Source: Candidatus Binatia bacterium
GTDB taxonomy: Bacteria; Desulfobacterota_B; Binatia; UBA9968; JAJDTQ01
Length of the DNA stretch: 64,000 nucleotides
NCBI GenBank assembly: GCA_022827045.1
Contig: JAJDTQ010000134.1
Coordinates: forward strand, 1-64,000
Reading direction: 5' to 3'
Both the position numbers and the translations under genes were made by a program. The notes beneath the pieces were generated by a model, which had not been told where the DNA came from, did not search any database, and worked only from the letters and a program-made list of their open reading frames with translations. Shown here in pieces: positions 8,346-17,029 of this stretch. Position 1 is the stretch's first letter, and each line of letters starts with the position of its first letter.

Positions 8346-9797
8346 ATGACCGACCCGGCCTTTCTTCCGGCAACACGTCTGGCGAGTCTCATCCGCCGCC
8401 GCAAGATCGGCTGCCTCGAGCTGCTGGACCACTATCTGGCGCGGGTCGATCGGTTCAATCCGACCCTCAACGCGATCGTCGCCACCGACGTTCCGCGGGC
8501 GCGCCGGCGGGCCCGGGAGGCGGACCGGGCGCTGGCCCGGGGCGAGCGGTGGGGGCCGCTGCACGGCGTGCCCATGACCGTGAAGGATTCCTTCCACGTG
8601 GCCGGATTGCCGACCACGTGGGGAGTGCCGGCACGGCGGGACAACGTCGCCCGCGCCGACGCCCTCTCCGTCAAGCGCCTGCGGGATGCCGGCGCCGTGA
8701 TCTTCGGGAAGACGAACGTCCCCATCTGGCTGGCCGACGCCCAGAGCTTCAACGACATCTACGGCACCACCCGCAACCCCTGGGATCCGGAGCGAGCCCC
8801 TGGCGGCTCCTCGGGTGGCTCGGCGGCCGCCCTCGCGGCAGGGCTGACGGGCCTCGAGATGGGGAGCGATATCGCCGGCTCGGTGCGCAACCCGGCGGCC
8901 TGGTGCGGCCTGTTCGCGCACAAGCCGACCCAGGGCATTTGCCCCACCGACGGACACGCCCTGGGCGCCAACCGGGCGCCCCTGGACATGCTCGTCATCG
9001 GGCCGCTGGCGCGAAGCGCGGGGGATCTCTCGCTGCTGCTCTCGGTGATCGCCGGGCCCGACGAGATCGACGCTGCCGGACTCCGGCTTACTCTGCCCAG
9101 GCCCGGCAAGAAGAGCCTGGAAGAATACCGGGTAGCGCTGCTGCTCGACGACGAGACCGTGCCCATGTCGCGGCAGATCCGCGCTCTGCACCAAGCCCTC
9201 GCCCGCTTTCTCCGGCATAACGGGGTCAAGGTGGGCGCCGGCGCCAGGCCGGGGTTCGACGCGGCCGATTCCCACCGTGTCTTCGACGTGCTGCTTCGGG
9301 CCGCGACTTCCGGCCGGCAGACCGACGAGGAGTTCGCCGCCAACGAGAAAGAACGGAAGAAGCTCGCGCCCGGGGACGACGGCAAGCGGGCGCGAATGCT
9401 TCAAGGCATGACGTTGCCGCACCTGGACTGGCTCCGGCTTGACGAGGCGCGGCACCGGATACGGTGGAAGTGGCACGAATTCTTCCGGCGCTACGATCTG
9501 CTGCTGGCCCCCATCACGGTATCGACCGCCATGCGCCACGACCCCACGCCGCCGTATCAACGCTCCGTGCCGGTGGACGGCGCCATGCAGCCGTTCATGA
9601 ACCAGGTATCGCTGCCGGGCTACGCCAACCTCGCGTACCTGCCGTCATCCGTGGCGCCCATCGGACTCGACGGCGAAGGGCTCCCGGTGGGCATCCAGAT
9701 CATCGGCCCGCAGTACGGTGACCTGACTTGCATTCATTTCGCGCGGTTGCTCGAACAGCACTATCGAAGCTTCGTTTCGCCTCCGGGATATGAGTGA
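8346..9797 (+). CDS. Amidase signature family enzyme
   Basis: Hydrolyses an amide bond of unknown substrate. The Ser-cisSer-Lys centre is present: K80 in PMTVKDSF, the GGSSGGSAAALAAG loop at 153-166 and nucleophile S179 in GSDIAGSVRNPA. The usual form of the last motif is GSDTGGSIR, so the Ile-Ala substitution is a small oddity. The 483-residue length is normal. The C-terminal LPVGIQIIGPQYGD block is also typical. No signal peptide is present, so it should be cytoplasmic. It is tightly linked to the Tat-exported hydrolase upstream. The name cannot be narrowed to a particular amidase. Confidence 0.93.
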   Translation: MTDPAFLPATRLASLIRRRKIGCLELLDHYLARVDRFNPTLNAIVATDVPRARRRAREADRALARGERWGPLHGVPMTVKDSFHVAGLPTTWGVPARRDNVARADALSVKRLRDAGAVIFGKTNVPIWLADAQSFNDIYGTTRNPWDPERAPGGSSGGSAAALAAGLTGLEMGSDIAGSVRNPAAWCGLFAHKPTQGICPTDGHALGANRAPLDMLVIGPLARSAGDLSLLLSVIAGPDEIDAAGLRLTLPRPGKKSLEEYRVALLLDDETVPMSRQIRALHQALARFLRHNGVKVGAGARPGFDAADSHRVFDVLLRAATSGRQTDEEFAANEKERKKLAPGDDGKRARMLQGMTLPHLDWLRLDEARHRIRWKWHEFFRRYDLLLAPITVSTAMRHDPTPPYQRSVPVDGAMQPFMNQVSLPGYANLAYLPSSVAPIGLDGEGLPVGIQIIGPQYGDLTCIHFARLLEQHYRSFVSPPGYE

Positions 9798-9930
9798 TGT
9801 ACGGAGGTGCGGTCCGGAGCGCCTAGGGGTTTGTGCGGCTGCCATGAGGGCTTTGACGAACAGGGGGCGTTGATGGCCGGGGAGAACGACAAGGCGCGCG
9901 GGCACCCGGGCGCGGGACAGGGAGGATTGC

Positions 9931-10482
9931 ATGAAGAAGGTCGTCGCCGTTGGCATCATCGTCTTGGTGTGGGGGGTCGTTCGTGGGCCGGTCGAGGCAA
10001 AGATGGTCGCGGGACCGGTGGTGCTGACCGTCGCGGGCAGCGTTGCGAAGACCAACCGGCCCGCGTTCGATGAGCAGCGCGACCTATTCTTCAAGTATCA
10101 CAAGCGCCCTTTCGACAAGGCGTTCGTGTTCGACCGTTCGATGCTCGAGGGTCTGGGCGTCGCGGAAGTGCGCGTCGACGACAAGAGTTGGGGCGGCCCC
10201 AAGATGGCAACGGGTCCCCGCCTGGCCGACGTCCTGAACGCCGCGGGCTGCCGTGGGAGGGGGCTCGATGCGCTGGCGCTCGACGGGTTCCGCTTCAGGT
10301 TGTCGGAGGCGGATGTCAAGGCGCGCGACTGGATCGTCGCGACGCGGGCCGACGGCCGGCCCCTCGGCATCGGGGATCGCGGCCCCCTTTGGCTGGTCTT
10401 CGACCCGCCGGGTAGCCGTCCGGCCAAGGCAAAGGAGATCGGCCTCGGACCCTGGGCGTTGTTCTTCATCGAGTGCCTGTGA
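9931..10482 (+). CDS. Small secreted protein resembling an oxidoreductase molybdopterin-binding domain
   Basis: 183 residues with a signal peptide (MKKVV...GPVEAKM). The mature part resembles the sulfite-oxidase-type molybdopterin-binding fold seen in short periplasmic proteins: VVLTVAGSV near the start, GPRLADVLNAAG, ADVKARDWIVATRADG and RGPLWLVFDPP. The conserved Cys that binds molybdenum in true sulfite oxidases is not evident at the expected place, so it may not bind the cofactor. GGGAGGA precedes the ATG. In other genomes such proteins often sit by sensor kinases, but none is here. The function is unknown. Confidence 0.72.
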   Translation: MKKVVAVGIIVLVWGVVRGPVEAKMVAGPVVLTVAGSVAKTNRPAFDEQRDLFFKYHKRPFDKAFVFDRSMLEGLGVAEVRVDDKSWGGPKMATGPRLADVLNAAGCRGRGLDALALDGFRFRLSEADVKARDWIVATRADGRPLGIGDRGPLWLVFDPPGSRPAKAKEIGLGPWALFFIECL

Positions 10483-10586
10483 GGGGTTTGCGCGCGTTTG
10501 TGCGGCAACGTGGAACGGTCTAGAATTTTCTCGTAATCATCGGATTGTTCCACCATTTTGTCGAAGTAGACCAACGGGAGGGTGAG

Positions 10587-11414
10587 ATGTCGGACATCAA
10601 CGAAGTCGGCGCGACGGCATTCTTTATCGCGGGCATCCGCGAGAAGGAAAAGGATCGGGAACACCCGCTGTTCAAGGATCCTTACGCGGAGTGGTTCGTC
10701 AACGACGAAATTCGACAGAAAGTCGGTCAGGTCTTTGCGCTGCTCCCCGAAGGGATGGAGTTGGTCCGTTATCGCTCCGCGCTGTTCGACGACATCATCC
10801 GCCGCGAGATCGGCAACGGAATGCGGCAGATCGTCATCCTCGGCTCCGGGTTCGACATGCGGCCGCACGTGTTTCGGGACGAGGGAGTGCGTTTCTGCGA
10901 CGTGGACCAGCCCGCGGTGCTGGCGTTCAAGGGGAAGGTGCTGGAAGGCCACGGCGTGACCCCCTGCGCGGGCATCCCGTGCAACTACCTGGAGGCCGAT
11001 CTGCCCGCGGAGCTGGCGAAGGCGGGATTGGACCTCGACGCCCCCATCCTGATCATCTGGGAAGGCAATACCATGTACCTGCCCGAGGACCTGATCTACG
11101 GCTTCCTCAACCGCCTGCGGGATGGGATACGGTCGTTCAGGATCGCCTTCGACTTCTTCGACCGGAGCGTCATCGACCGCACCACGGGCGACGAGAACAT
11201 TACCGCCACTACCGACGCGTTCGAGAACACCTTGAAGGTGAAGTGGCTGACGGGTTTCAACGGCCTTTCCGTGGTCGAGGAGCGTACCGGCTTGAAGACG
11301 GTCGAGTTGGGCAGCCTGCTGGACTTCGGCAAACGGGTGGCGCCCGACTATCCGACGGACATCCCGCAGTTGGAGCTGTACCTGTACGGAATCATGAGTC
11401 ACGGGGCGGACTGA
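10587..11414 (+). CDS. Leucine carboxyl methyltransferase-type class I SAM methyltransferase
   Basis: 276-residue SAM-dependent O-methyltransferase of the LCM/Ppm1-like group that also includes bacterial secondary-metabolite methyltransferases. The SAM-binding motif is QIVILGSGFDMRP at about 81-93. A second acidic motif, VRFCDVDQPAV, and ILIIWEGNTMYLPED are characteristic. The ATG at 10587 follows GGGAGGGTGAG at a good distance and is preferred to an in-frame start 42 bases earlier. It stands alone between the molybdopterin-domain protein and the Lon-like protease. The methyl acceptor is unknown. Confidence 0.88.
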   Translation: MSDINEVGATAFFIAGIREKEKDREHPLFKDPYAEWFVNDEIRQKVGQVFALLPEGMELVRYRSALFDDIIRREIGNGMRQIVILGSGFDMRPHVFRDEGVRFCDVDQPAVLAFKGKVLEGHGVTPCAGIPCNYLEADLPAELAKAGLDLDAPILIIWEGNTMYLPEDLIYGFLNRLRDGIRSFRIAFDFFDRSVIDRTTGDENITATTDAFENTLKVKWLTGFNGLSVVEERTGLKTVELGSLLDFGKRVAPDYPTDIPQLELYLYGIMSHGAD

Positions 11415-11453
11415 GCGGTTGCGACCGTCTCCGCGACCCACCATGGAGCGGTG

Positions 11454-13874
11454 ATGCGGCTACCGGAACCCCTGCCGCCGGATCAGCTTTACACGAAGTG
11501 TGATCCCGAGGAATTGCCGCCTGCCGGCGAGACCGCGGACGGGTCCGACGACCTCGGGCAGGAGCGCGCCCTCGACGCGGTCCGGTTCGGCGTCGGCATC
11601 CGGCGCCACGGTTACAACATCTTCGCCCACGGCGCGCCGGGCACCGGCAAGCACGCGCTGGTCCGGCGGCAGATCGAGCAGGCCGCGGCCGCCATGCCGG
11701 CACCACCCGACTGGTGCTACGTCCACAACTTCCAGGAGACCCACAAGCCCAGGGCGCTGCGGCTTCCGGCCGGCAGGGGTTGCCGGCTGCGGCGCGACAT
11801 GGAGCAGCTCATCCGGGAGCTCCGCGCCGCGATTCCCTCCGCCTTCGAGAGCGAAGACTACCAGGCCCGGGCCCAGGCCCTTCAGGCGCAGTTGAGCCAG
11901 CGTCAGGAAGCCGCTTTCAACGAGCTTCAGGAACGCGCCAAGACCCGCAACGTCGGCCTCATCCGCACCCCCTCGGGGCTTGCGTTGGCGCCCGTCGCCA
12001 AGGGCGAGGTGGTCAACCCCGAGGCCTTTCGCCAGTGGCCCGAGGAGACGCAGGCGGCGGTCCGCGCCGACATCGCCGAGCTGGAGAAGGAGCTTCAGGA
12101 GATTCTCAAGAAGGTGCCGCAGTGGGACCGCGAGCGCCGCGAGCAGTTGCGCGGCCTCAACCAGGAAGTGGTCAGCCACGCCGTCGGCCAGTTCATCGAG
12201 GAGCTGAGCAAGGACTACGACGATCTGCCCGACGTCATCGACTACATCGAGCAGGTGCGCGCGGACCTGCTGGAGAACGCCGAGGAGTTTCGCGCGCCCG
12301 AGCCCCAGGAACCCCAACAGGGTGGGGCGGCCGCAAGTGGCGCCCCGCGGGAACCGTCGTTCCGCCGCTACCAGGTGAACGTCATCGTCGACAACGGCGC
12401 GCTCGAGGGCGCGCCCGTGGTCTATGAGGACTTGCCCACCCACGGCAACGTCATCGGCCGCATCGAGCAGATGGCCCGGTTCGGCGCCCTCTCCACCGAC
12501 TTCACCCTCATCAAGCCCGGCGCGCTCCATGCCGCCAACGGTGGCTACCTGATGGTGGACGCGCGCAAGCTGTTCATGCAGCCCATAATCTGGGAGGAGA
12601 TCAAGCGCGCGCTCCAGTCCAATGAAATCCGCATCCACGGGCTGACCGAGGCCATGGGCTTCGCCAACACCGTCACCCTGCAGCCGGAGCCGATCCCCCT
12701 GGATGTCAAAGTGGTGCTCCTGGGCGATCCCACGGCCTATTATCTGCTGAGCCAGGCGGACCCCGACTTTCCGGAACTGTTCAAGGTGGCCGCGGATTTC
12801 GACGACCAGGTGCCGAGGAACCACGGCAACACCGCGCGCTACGCCGGGATGATTGCCGATACCGCCCGCCGCGAGGGGCTGCGGCCGCTTTCCAGGGATG
12901 CCACCGCGCGGGTCATCGAGCAGGCGGCGCGGCTGGCCGCCGACTCGGAGCGGTTGACCCTTCGCCTGCGCGCCATCGACGACCTTCTCTACGAGGCCGA
13001 CTACTGGGCCGGCCAGGACGGCAACGGGGAGATCGCGGTGCGGGACGTCGAGCGCGCCATCGAGGCGCAGACCCGCCGGGCCGACCGGGTGCGTGAGCGC
13101 AGCCAGGAGCAGATCCTGCGCGACACCCTGCTCATCGACACCGACGGCGAAGCGGTGGGCCAGGTCAACGGCCTCTCGGTGCTGCAGCTCGGCGAGTTCG
13201 CCTTCGGCAAGCCCAGTCGCATTACCGCCCGGGTGCGGTTGGGGAGGGGCGAGGTGCTCGATATCGAGCGGGAGGTGGAGATGGGCGGGCCGCTCCATTC
13301 CAAGGGCGTCCTCATCCTCTCGGGCTTTCTCGGCGCGCGCTTCGCCCGCCGTCATCCGCTGGCCCTGTCGGCCAGCCTGGTCTTCGAGCAGTCCTACGGC
13401 GGCGTGGACGGCGACAGCGCGTCGTCCACCGAGCTCTACGCGCTCCTGTCGGCCCTGTCCGGGGTTCCCATCCGCCAGTCCCTGGCGGTCACCGGGTCGG
13501 TCAACCAGCTCGGCCAGGTCCAGGCCATCGGCGGCGTCAACGAGAAGATCGAGGGATTCTACGACATCTGCGCGGCGCGGGGCCTTACCGGGCGCCAGGG
13601 CGTGCTGATTCCCTCGTCCAACGTGAAGCACCTGATGTTGCGCCGGGACGTGGTGGACGCGGCGTCCGGGGGGAGATTCCACGTCTATCCGGTGGAGACC
13701 ATCGACCAAGGCATCGAGCTTCTGACAGGCGTGGCCGCGGGCGACCCCGACGCCGAGGGAAACTTTCCTGCCGGCAGCGTCAACGGCCTTGCGCAGGCCG
13801 CGCTGGCGGAGTTCGCCCGGCACGCCCGTGACTTCACTGCCGCGGGCGGGCCGGATAGGGGGGCTTCCTCATGA
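11454..13874 (+). CDS. ATP-dependent Lon-type protease, LonB/YcbZ-like
   Basis: AAA+ ATPase joined to a C-terminal Lon Ser-Lys protease; degrades proteins in the cytoplasm. The nucleotide loop is GAPGTGKH at 60-67. A long charged helical insertion spans about 120-300, an arrangement typical of the AAA_32/YcbZ branch, which lacks the classical LAN domain. Catalytic Ser655 (GDSASSTE) and Lys698 (GVNEKIEG) are 43 residues apart, the same spacing as in E. coli Lon. A GTG-ATG pair begins at 11451; the ATG at 11454 is used here. The stop overlaps the next gene's ATG (ATGA), coupling it to a UspA-like protein. Confidence 0.93.
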   Translation: MRLPEPLPPDQLYTKCDPEELPPAGETADGSDDLGQERALDAVRFGVGIRRHGYNIFAHGAPGTGKHALVRRQIEQAAAAMPAPPDWCYVHNFQETHKPRALRLPAGRGCRLRRDMEQLIRELRAAIPSAFESEDYQARAQALQAQLSQRQEAAFNELQERAKTRNVGLIRTPSGLALAPVAKGEVVNPEAFRQWPEETQAAVRADIAELEKELQEILKKVPQWDRERREQLRGLNQEVVSHAVGQFIEELSKDYDDLPDVIDYIEQVRADLLENAEEFRAPEPQEPQQGGAAASGAPREPSFRRYQVNVIVDNGALEGAPVVYEDLPTHGNVIGRIEQMARFGALSTDFTLIKPGALHAANGGYLMVDARKLFMQPIIWEEIKRALQSNEIRIHGLTEAMGFANTVTLQPEPIPLDVKVVLLGDPTAYYLLSQADPDFPELFKVAADFDDQVPRNHGNTARYAGMIADTARREGLRPLSRDATARVIEQAARLAADSERLTLRLRAIDDLLYEADYWAGQDGNGEIAVRDVERAIEAQTRRADRVRERSQEQILRDTLLIDTDGEAVGQVNGLSVLQLGEFAFGKPSRITARVRLGRGEVLDIEREVEMGGPLHSKGVLILSGFLGARFARRHPLALSASLVFEQSYGGVDGDSASSTELYALLSALSGVPIRQSLAVTGSVNQLGQVQAIGGVNEKIEGFYDICAARGLTGRQGVLIPSSNVKHLMLRRDVVDAASGGRFHVYPVETIDQGIELLTGVAAGDPDAEGNFPAGSVNGLAQAALAEFARHARDFTAAGGPDRGASS

Positions 13875-14719
13875 GCCGGCCCGAGCCGGGCTTCGACGTC
13901 CGCCGGATCGTGGTGGCCTTCGAAAGCCTGTCCGCTGCCGCCGCCGCCCTGGAAGAGGCGGCGGGGTTGGCGGCGCGACTGCACGCCGAGCTGGAAGGCG
14001 TCTTTGTCCAGGACATCAACCTGGTGCGGCTGGCAGGATTGCCCGTGGGCCGGGAGATCCAGTTGCTGACCGGGAGGGTGCGGGACTTCACGGCCGACGC
14101 ACTGGAAGCCGAGACCCGGGGGCAGGAGTTCGCCGCCCGGCGGGCGGTGGCGGCGGCCGCGGCCCGAGCCAGCGTGGCGTATGCGTTCCGCACCACCTGC
14201 GGCCAGGTGGACGTGGAGGTCTTGAACGCCGCGGACAGCGGCGACTTGCTGATCCTGGGCTCCGGGGACCGCCCGCCCTGGGGCAGCCCCCGGCTCGACC
14301 GCACCGCGCGGGCGGCGGCCGAGCGCGCTCCGCGGTCGGTGCTGATCTCGAAGCCGGGAACGCGAGCCGCCGGCGTCCCGCTGGTATGCTACGACGGCAG
14401 CGCCGGCTCCCGGCGCGCCCTGGAGGCCGGACTCCGGGTCTTTGGCGCCCACGAGGGCCGGCTCGCCGTGCTCGTGCTCGCCGACAATGGGGACGACGCC
14501 GAAGGGTTGCGCCTGCAGGTGGAGGACCGGCTGGCGCCGCTGGGCATCGCCCCCAGGTTTCTCTACGGCGCCCGTCCCCGCGCCCCCGAGGTGTGCCGGT
14601 GGGCCAGCGAATCGGGCGCCGGCGTGCTGGTCATGGCCGCCGACTGTCCCGCCCTCGACGAACCCCATCGGCAGGAAGTCCTCGAATCCGTCGCCTGTCC
14701 CGTCCTGCTCGTGCGCTAG
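13871..14719 (+). CDS. Universal stress protein-like protein (tandem UspA-type domains)
   Basis: 282 residues forming two UspA-like halves. The first begins RRIVVAFESL and carries a GDLLILGSGDRP segment. The second begins VPLVCYDGSAGSRRALEAG, the classic UspA opening with the GS-x2-alanine pattern, and ends with SVACPVLLVR. The ATP-binding G-x2-G-x9-GS motif is only partly present. It overlaps the Lon-like gene by four bases, so the two products are probably made together; a link to stress or protein quality control is inferred from that. It ends just before a large palindromic repeat that may serve as a terminator. Confidence 0.78.
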   Translation: MSRPEPGFDVRRIVVAFESLSAAAAALEEAAGLAARLHAELEGVFVQDINLVRLAGLPVGREIQLLTGRVRDFTADALEAETRGQEFAARRAVAAAAARASVAYAFRTTCGQVDVEVLNAADSGDLLILGSGDRPPWGSPRLDRTARAAAERAPRSVLISKPGTRAAGVPLVCYDGSAGSRRALEAGLRVFGAHEGRLAVLVLADNGDDAEGLRLQVEDRLAPLGIAPRFLYGARPRAPEVCRWASESGAGVLVMAADCPALDEPHRQEVLESVACPVLLVR

Positions 14720-14721
14720 CT

Positions 14722-14838
14722 GCCCTCACCCCAACCCTCTCCCAGAGGGAGAGGGGGTCGTTCGCTCTCCCTGCGGGAGAGAAGGGGTGGCTAGCCCCTC
14801 TCCCTCTGGGAGAGGGTGGCCGAAGGCCGGGTGAGGGC
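14722..14838. repeat. 117-bp palindromic repeat element with three internal hairpins
   Basis: The ends are a perfect 10-base inverted repeat, GCCCTCACCC and GGGTGAGGGC. Inside are three stem-loops: CCCTCTCCC-AGA-GGGAGAGGG at 14735-14755, a CTCTCCC/GGGAGAG pair at about 14765-14781, and CCCTCTCCC-TCT-GGGAGAGGG at 14796-14816. Elements of this wording are widespread between genes in proteobacterial genomes. It lies between two genes that converge on it, where it could stop transcription from both sides. Confidence 0.85.
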
Positions 14839-14851
14839 GCCCGGTTCGCCG

Positions 14852-15787
14852 CTACGGTCCGGACATCCGGGGCGAACGGACAAAGCTCTGGCGCAGGACG
14901 TACTCGGCGTGATGCTCGACCGCATGGCGCCGAATGATCTCCAGGGGAGCGGACAGGCGGATCCGGCCCAGGCGATAGTCGTCCACCATCGCCGCAAGCC
15001 GTTGCCGGCTGTCACGGTCCAGGCGTCCCGACAGGAACCCGCTCAGGTGCTGGAGCGCGTTGGTGTTGGTCTCCCTCGTGGCCGGCTGTTTCAGCGCCTC
15101 CATGAAGGTGCTGCCGTAACGCATCGCTACGGTCTCCGGCGGGCTCTTCCCGGCCTCGGCCAGGAGCCGACCCAGAAGCCGCAGGTGCGGCTCGCTGTGG
15201 GCCAGCAGGGCCAGCTTGTGGGACGCATGGAAGTCCATGAGCCTTGACAGCGACGGTCCGCCTCGCGTGCAGGCGCGCCATTCCCGGTACGCGTGGACCC
15301 GCTCGATGAAAGTCTCGCACAGCGGCGCGTCGTCGAGGCGGTCTTCGGCCTCGACGGGCAGCAACGGGACGGCATCGGCGAGCGCCCGGGCGAACAGCCC
15401 GCTGCCCGGTCCGTGATCCCCGCCGGACTCGGAAAGGACCGGGACCCGGTCCGGCCCGCAACTCGGGGAACCTTCCTTGAGAACGAAACCGGACACCTCG
15501 AGCGTCTCGATCTCGACCGCACGCCGGCGTCCGTGCCGCCGCATGATCCCGGTCCAGTCCCGGCGGGAGCGCTGTCCCACCATTCGGGGCGCCATGGGGT
15601 CTCCGACGAGGTCCACCGGCTCCCGCGGCACTCCCATCCCCACCTCCATCTCCGGGCACACGGCGACGATGTCGAAGAGGCGCGACAGCGTATCGGTGAC
15701 GGTCCGGTGGCGTTTGTGGCCGCCGTCGTAGCGGACCCGATGGCCCAGGAGGCAACTGCTGACGCCGATGCGGGGTTTTGCCGGCAT
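14852..15787 (-). CDS. DUF523 (TudS-like desulfidase) fused to DUF1722 (YbgA)
   Basis: 311 residues. The N-terminal half is the DUF523 family, which includes the thiouracil desulfidase TudS with an iron-sulfur cluster; the three expected Cys are C12 (SSCLLG), C44 (CPEMEVG) and C110 (GSPSCG). The C-terminal half is the helical DUF1722/YbgA domain (FHASHKLALLAHS). Fused forms are known in many bacteria. The ATG at 15787 gives the expected MPAKPRIGVSSCLLG start; longer in-frame starts lack family support. A role in removing thiolated nucleobases is inferred from the family and not shown here. Confidence 0.88.
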   Translation of the reverse strand: MPAKPRIGVSSCLLGHRVRYDGGHKRHRTVTDTLSRLFDIVAVCPEMEVGMGVPREPVDLVGDPMAPRMVGQRSRRDWTGIMRRHGRRRAVEIETLEVSGFVLKEGSPSCGPDRVPVLSESGGDHGPGSGLFARALADAVPLLPVEAEDRLDDAPLCETFIERVHAYREWRACTRGGPSLSRLMDFHASHKLALLAHSEPHLRLLGRLLAEAGKSPPETVAMRYGSTFMEALKQPATRETNTNALQHLSGFLSGRLDRDSRQRLAAMVDDYRLGRIRLSAPLEIIRRHAVEHHAEYVLRQSFVRSPRMSGP

Positions 15788-15974
15788 GGTGTGTCGAATA
15801 CACTGTGACGTTTGTGGGAAAGCGCCCCCACGGTCGTGTATCGTACCACAGTAGCGGGGTCGAACGCTTCGCAGCGGGTACGTTAAGCGGTAAGATGAGG
15901 GCAAGCGTTCGCCCCGTGTAGCCGGAACGCGCCACGGGGGCGGGCTCCAGCTTGGGCCGGCCTGGAGGTGTCCC

Positions 15975-16970
15975 ATGATCAGGATAGGTCTCCTCGTCAT
16001 CCTCGTTCTCGCTTTGGCGGTTCCGGCGCATGTCTCCGGCCAGGAGTTCACCGCCGAGACCCTCGACGCCGTGGTGAAGATCCGCGCGGAGGTGCCACCG
16101 GAGGCGCGCACGGCCGCTTCCCTCGGTCCGTTGCGGGAAGGCAGCGGCGTCCTCATCGACTCCAACGGTCTCGTCCTTACCATCGGCTACCTCGTTCTCG
16201 AGGCGTCGCACGTGGACGTCACCGACTCCCGCGGCAAGACCGTGCCGGCCCGGATCCTGGGTTACGATCATGCCACGGGGTTCGGCCTGTTGCGGGCTCG
16301 ATCCGTGTCGGGGGGCGTCCGGCCCTTGCCATTGGGGTTGTCGGAGAACCTGGGCCGGGGCGCCGAGGTGTTGATCCTGAGCTACTCCGGGAACGGTCCG
16401 TCGGGGCAGGGCGCTTACGTGGTTTCGCGCCGGGAGTTCGCCGGCTATTGGGAGTACCTGCTCGAGCGCGCCATCTTCACCGCGCCCCATCACGCCAACT
16501 TCGGCGGCGCGGCCTTGATCGACAAGGGCGGCAGCCTGCTGGGTATCGGCTCCCTCCAGGTGCCGGAAGCGATTCCCGGCCAACCGGTGCCCGGCAACAT
16601 GTTCGTCCCCATCGACCTGCTGAAGCCGATCCTGTCGGAGCTCGCGCAGAAGGGCAGCTCCGGCGCCAGGCGCAGGCCGTGGCTGGGCGCGCAGATGGAG
16701 GAGGTGGGTGGACACGTCATGGTTCGTCGTGTATCCAGGGAAGGGCCGGCGGCGCGCTCGGGCCTTGAGCCGGGGCAACTCATCGCGGGGGTGGGCGGCA
16801 CACCGGTTGCGGGGCTCGCGGACCTTTACCGCAAGGTGTGGGCCTTGGGCGCGCCCGGGGTCAGCGTTCCACTCAACGTCCTCAAGGGGGTTCGGGTCGA
16901 AGAGGTGCGCGTCGTATCGGGCGACCGCTACGACTTTCTGCGATTGAAACCCACTGTCATGTCCCGCTGA
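15975..16970 (+). CDS. Secreted HtrA/DegP-like protein with PDZ domain and degenerate catalytic triad
   Basis: 331 residues: a signal peptide to about residue 22, a trypsin-like barrel (about 28-210) and one PDZ domain (about 222-310, GLEPGQLIAGVGGTPV). Aligning by eye to the usual HtrA motifs, the His position (T-N-x-H-V) is Tyr72, the Asp position (T-D-L-A-V-L) is Gly102 and the Ser position (G-N-S-G-G) is Phe176. All three catalytic residues are replaced while the fold motifs remain, so it is probably not a protease and may act as a binding or scaffold protein. It is transcribed away from the TudS-YbgA gene. The ATG follows GGAGGTG. Confidence 0.86.
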   Translation: MIRIGLLVILVLALAVPAHVSGQEFTAETLDAVVKIRAEVPPEARTAASLGPLREGSGVLIDSNGLVLTIGYLVLEASHVDVTDSRGKTVPARILGYDHATGFGLLRARSVSGGVRPLPLGLSENLGRGAEVLILSYSGNGPSGQGAYVVSRREFAGYWEYLLERAIFTAPHHANFGGAALIDKGGSLLGIGSLQVPEAIPGQPVPGNMFVPIDLLKPILSELAQKGSSGARRRPWLGAQMEEVGGHVMVRRVSREGPAARSGLEPGQLIAGVGGTPVAGLADLYRKVWALGAPGVSVPLNVLKGVRVEEVRVVSGDRYDFLRLKPTVMSR

Positions 16971-17029
16971 TCATTGAACCGCGGCGTGGTGTCCGGGGCT
17001 CGGCGGAGCACGCAACACGAGGAGAAACC

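Noticed and set aside
11460..13823. A 787-codon minus-strand frame opposite the Lon-like protease
   Set aside because: Composition is that of a reverse-strand shadow, and the plus-strand gene has Walker and Ser-Lys motifs.
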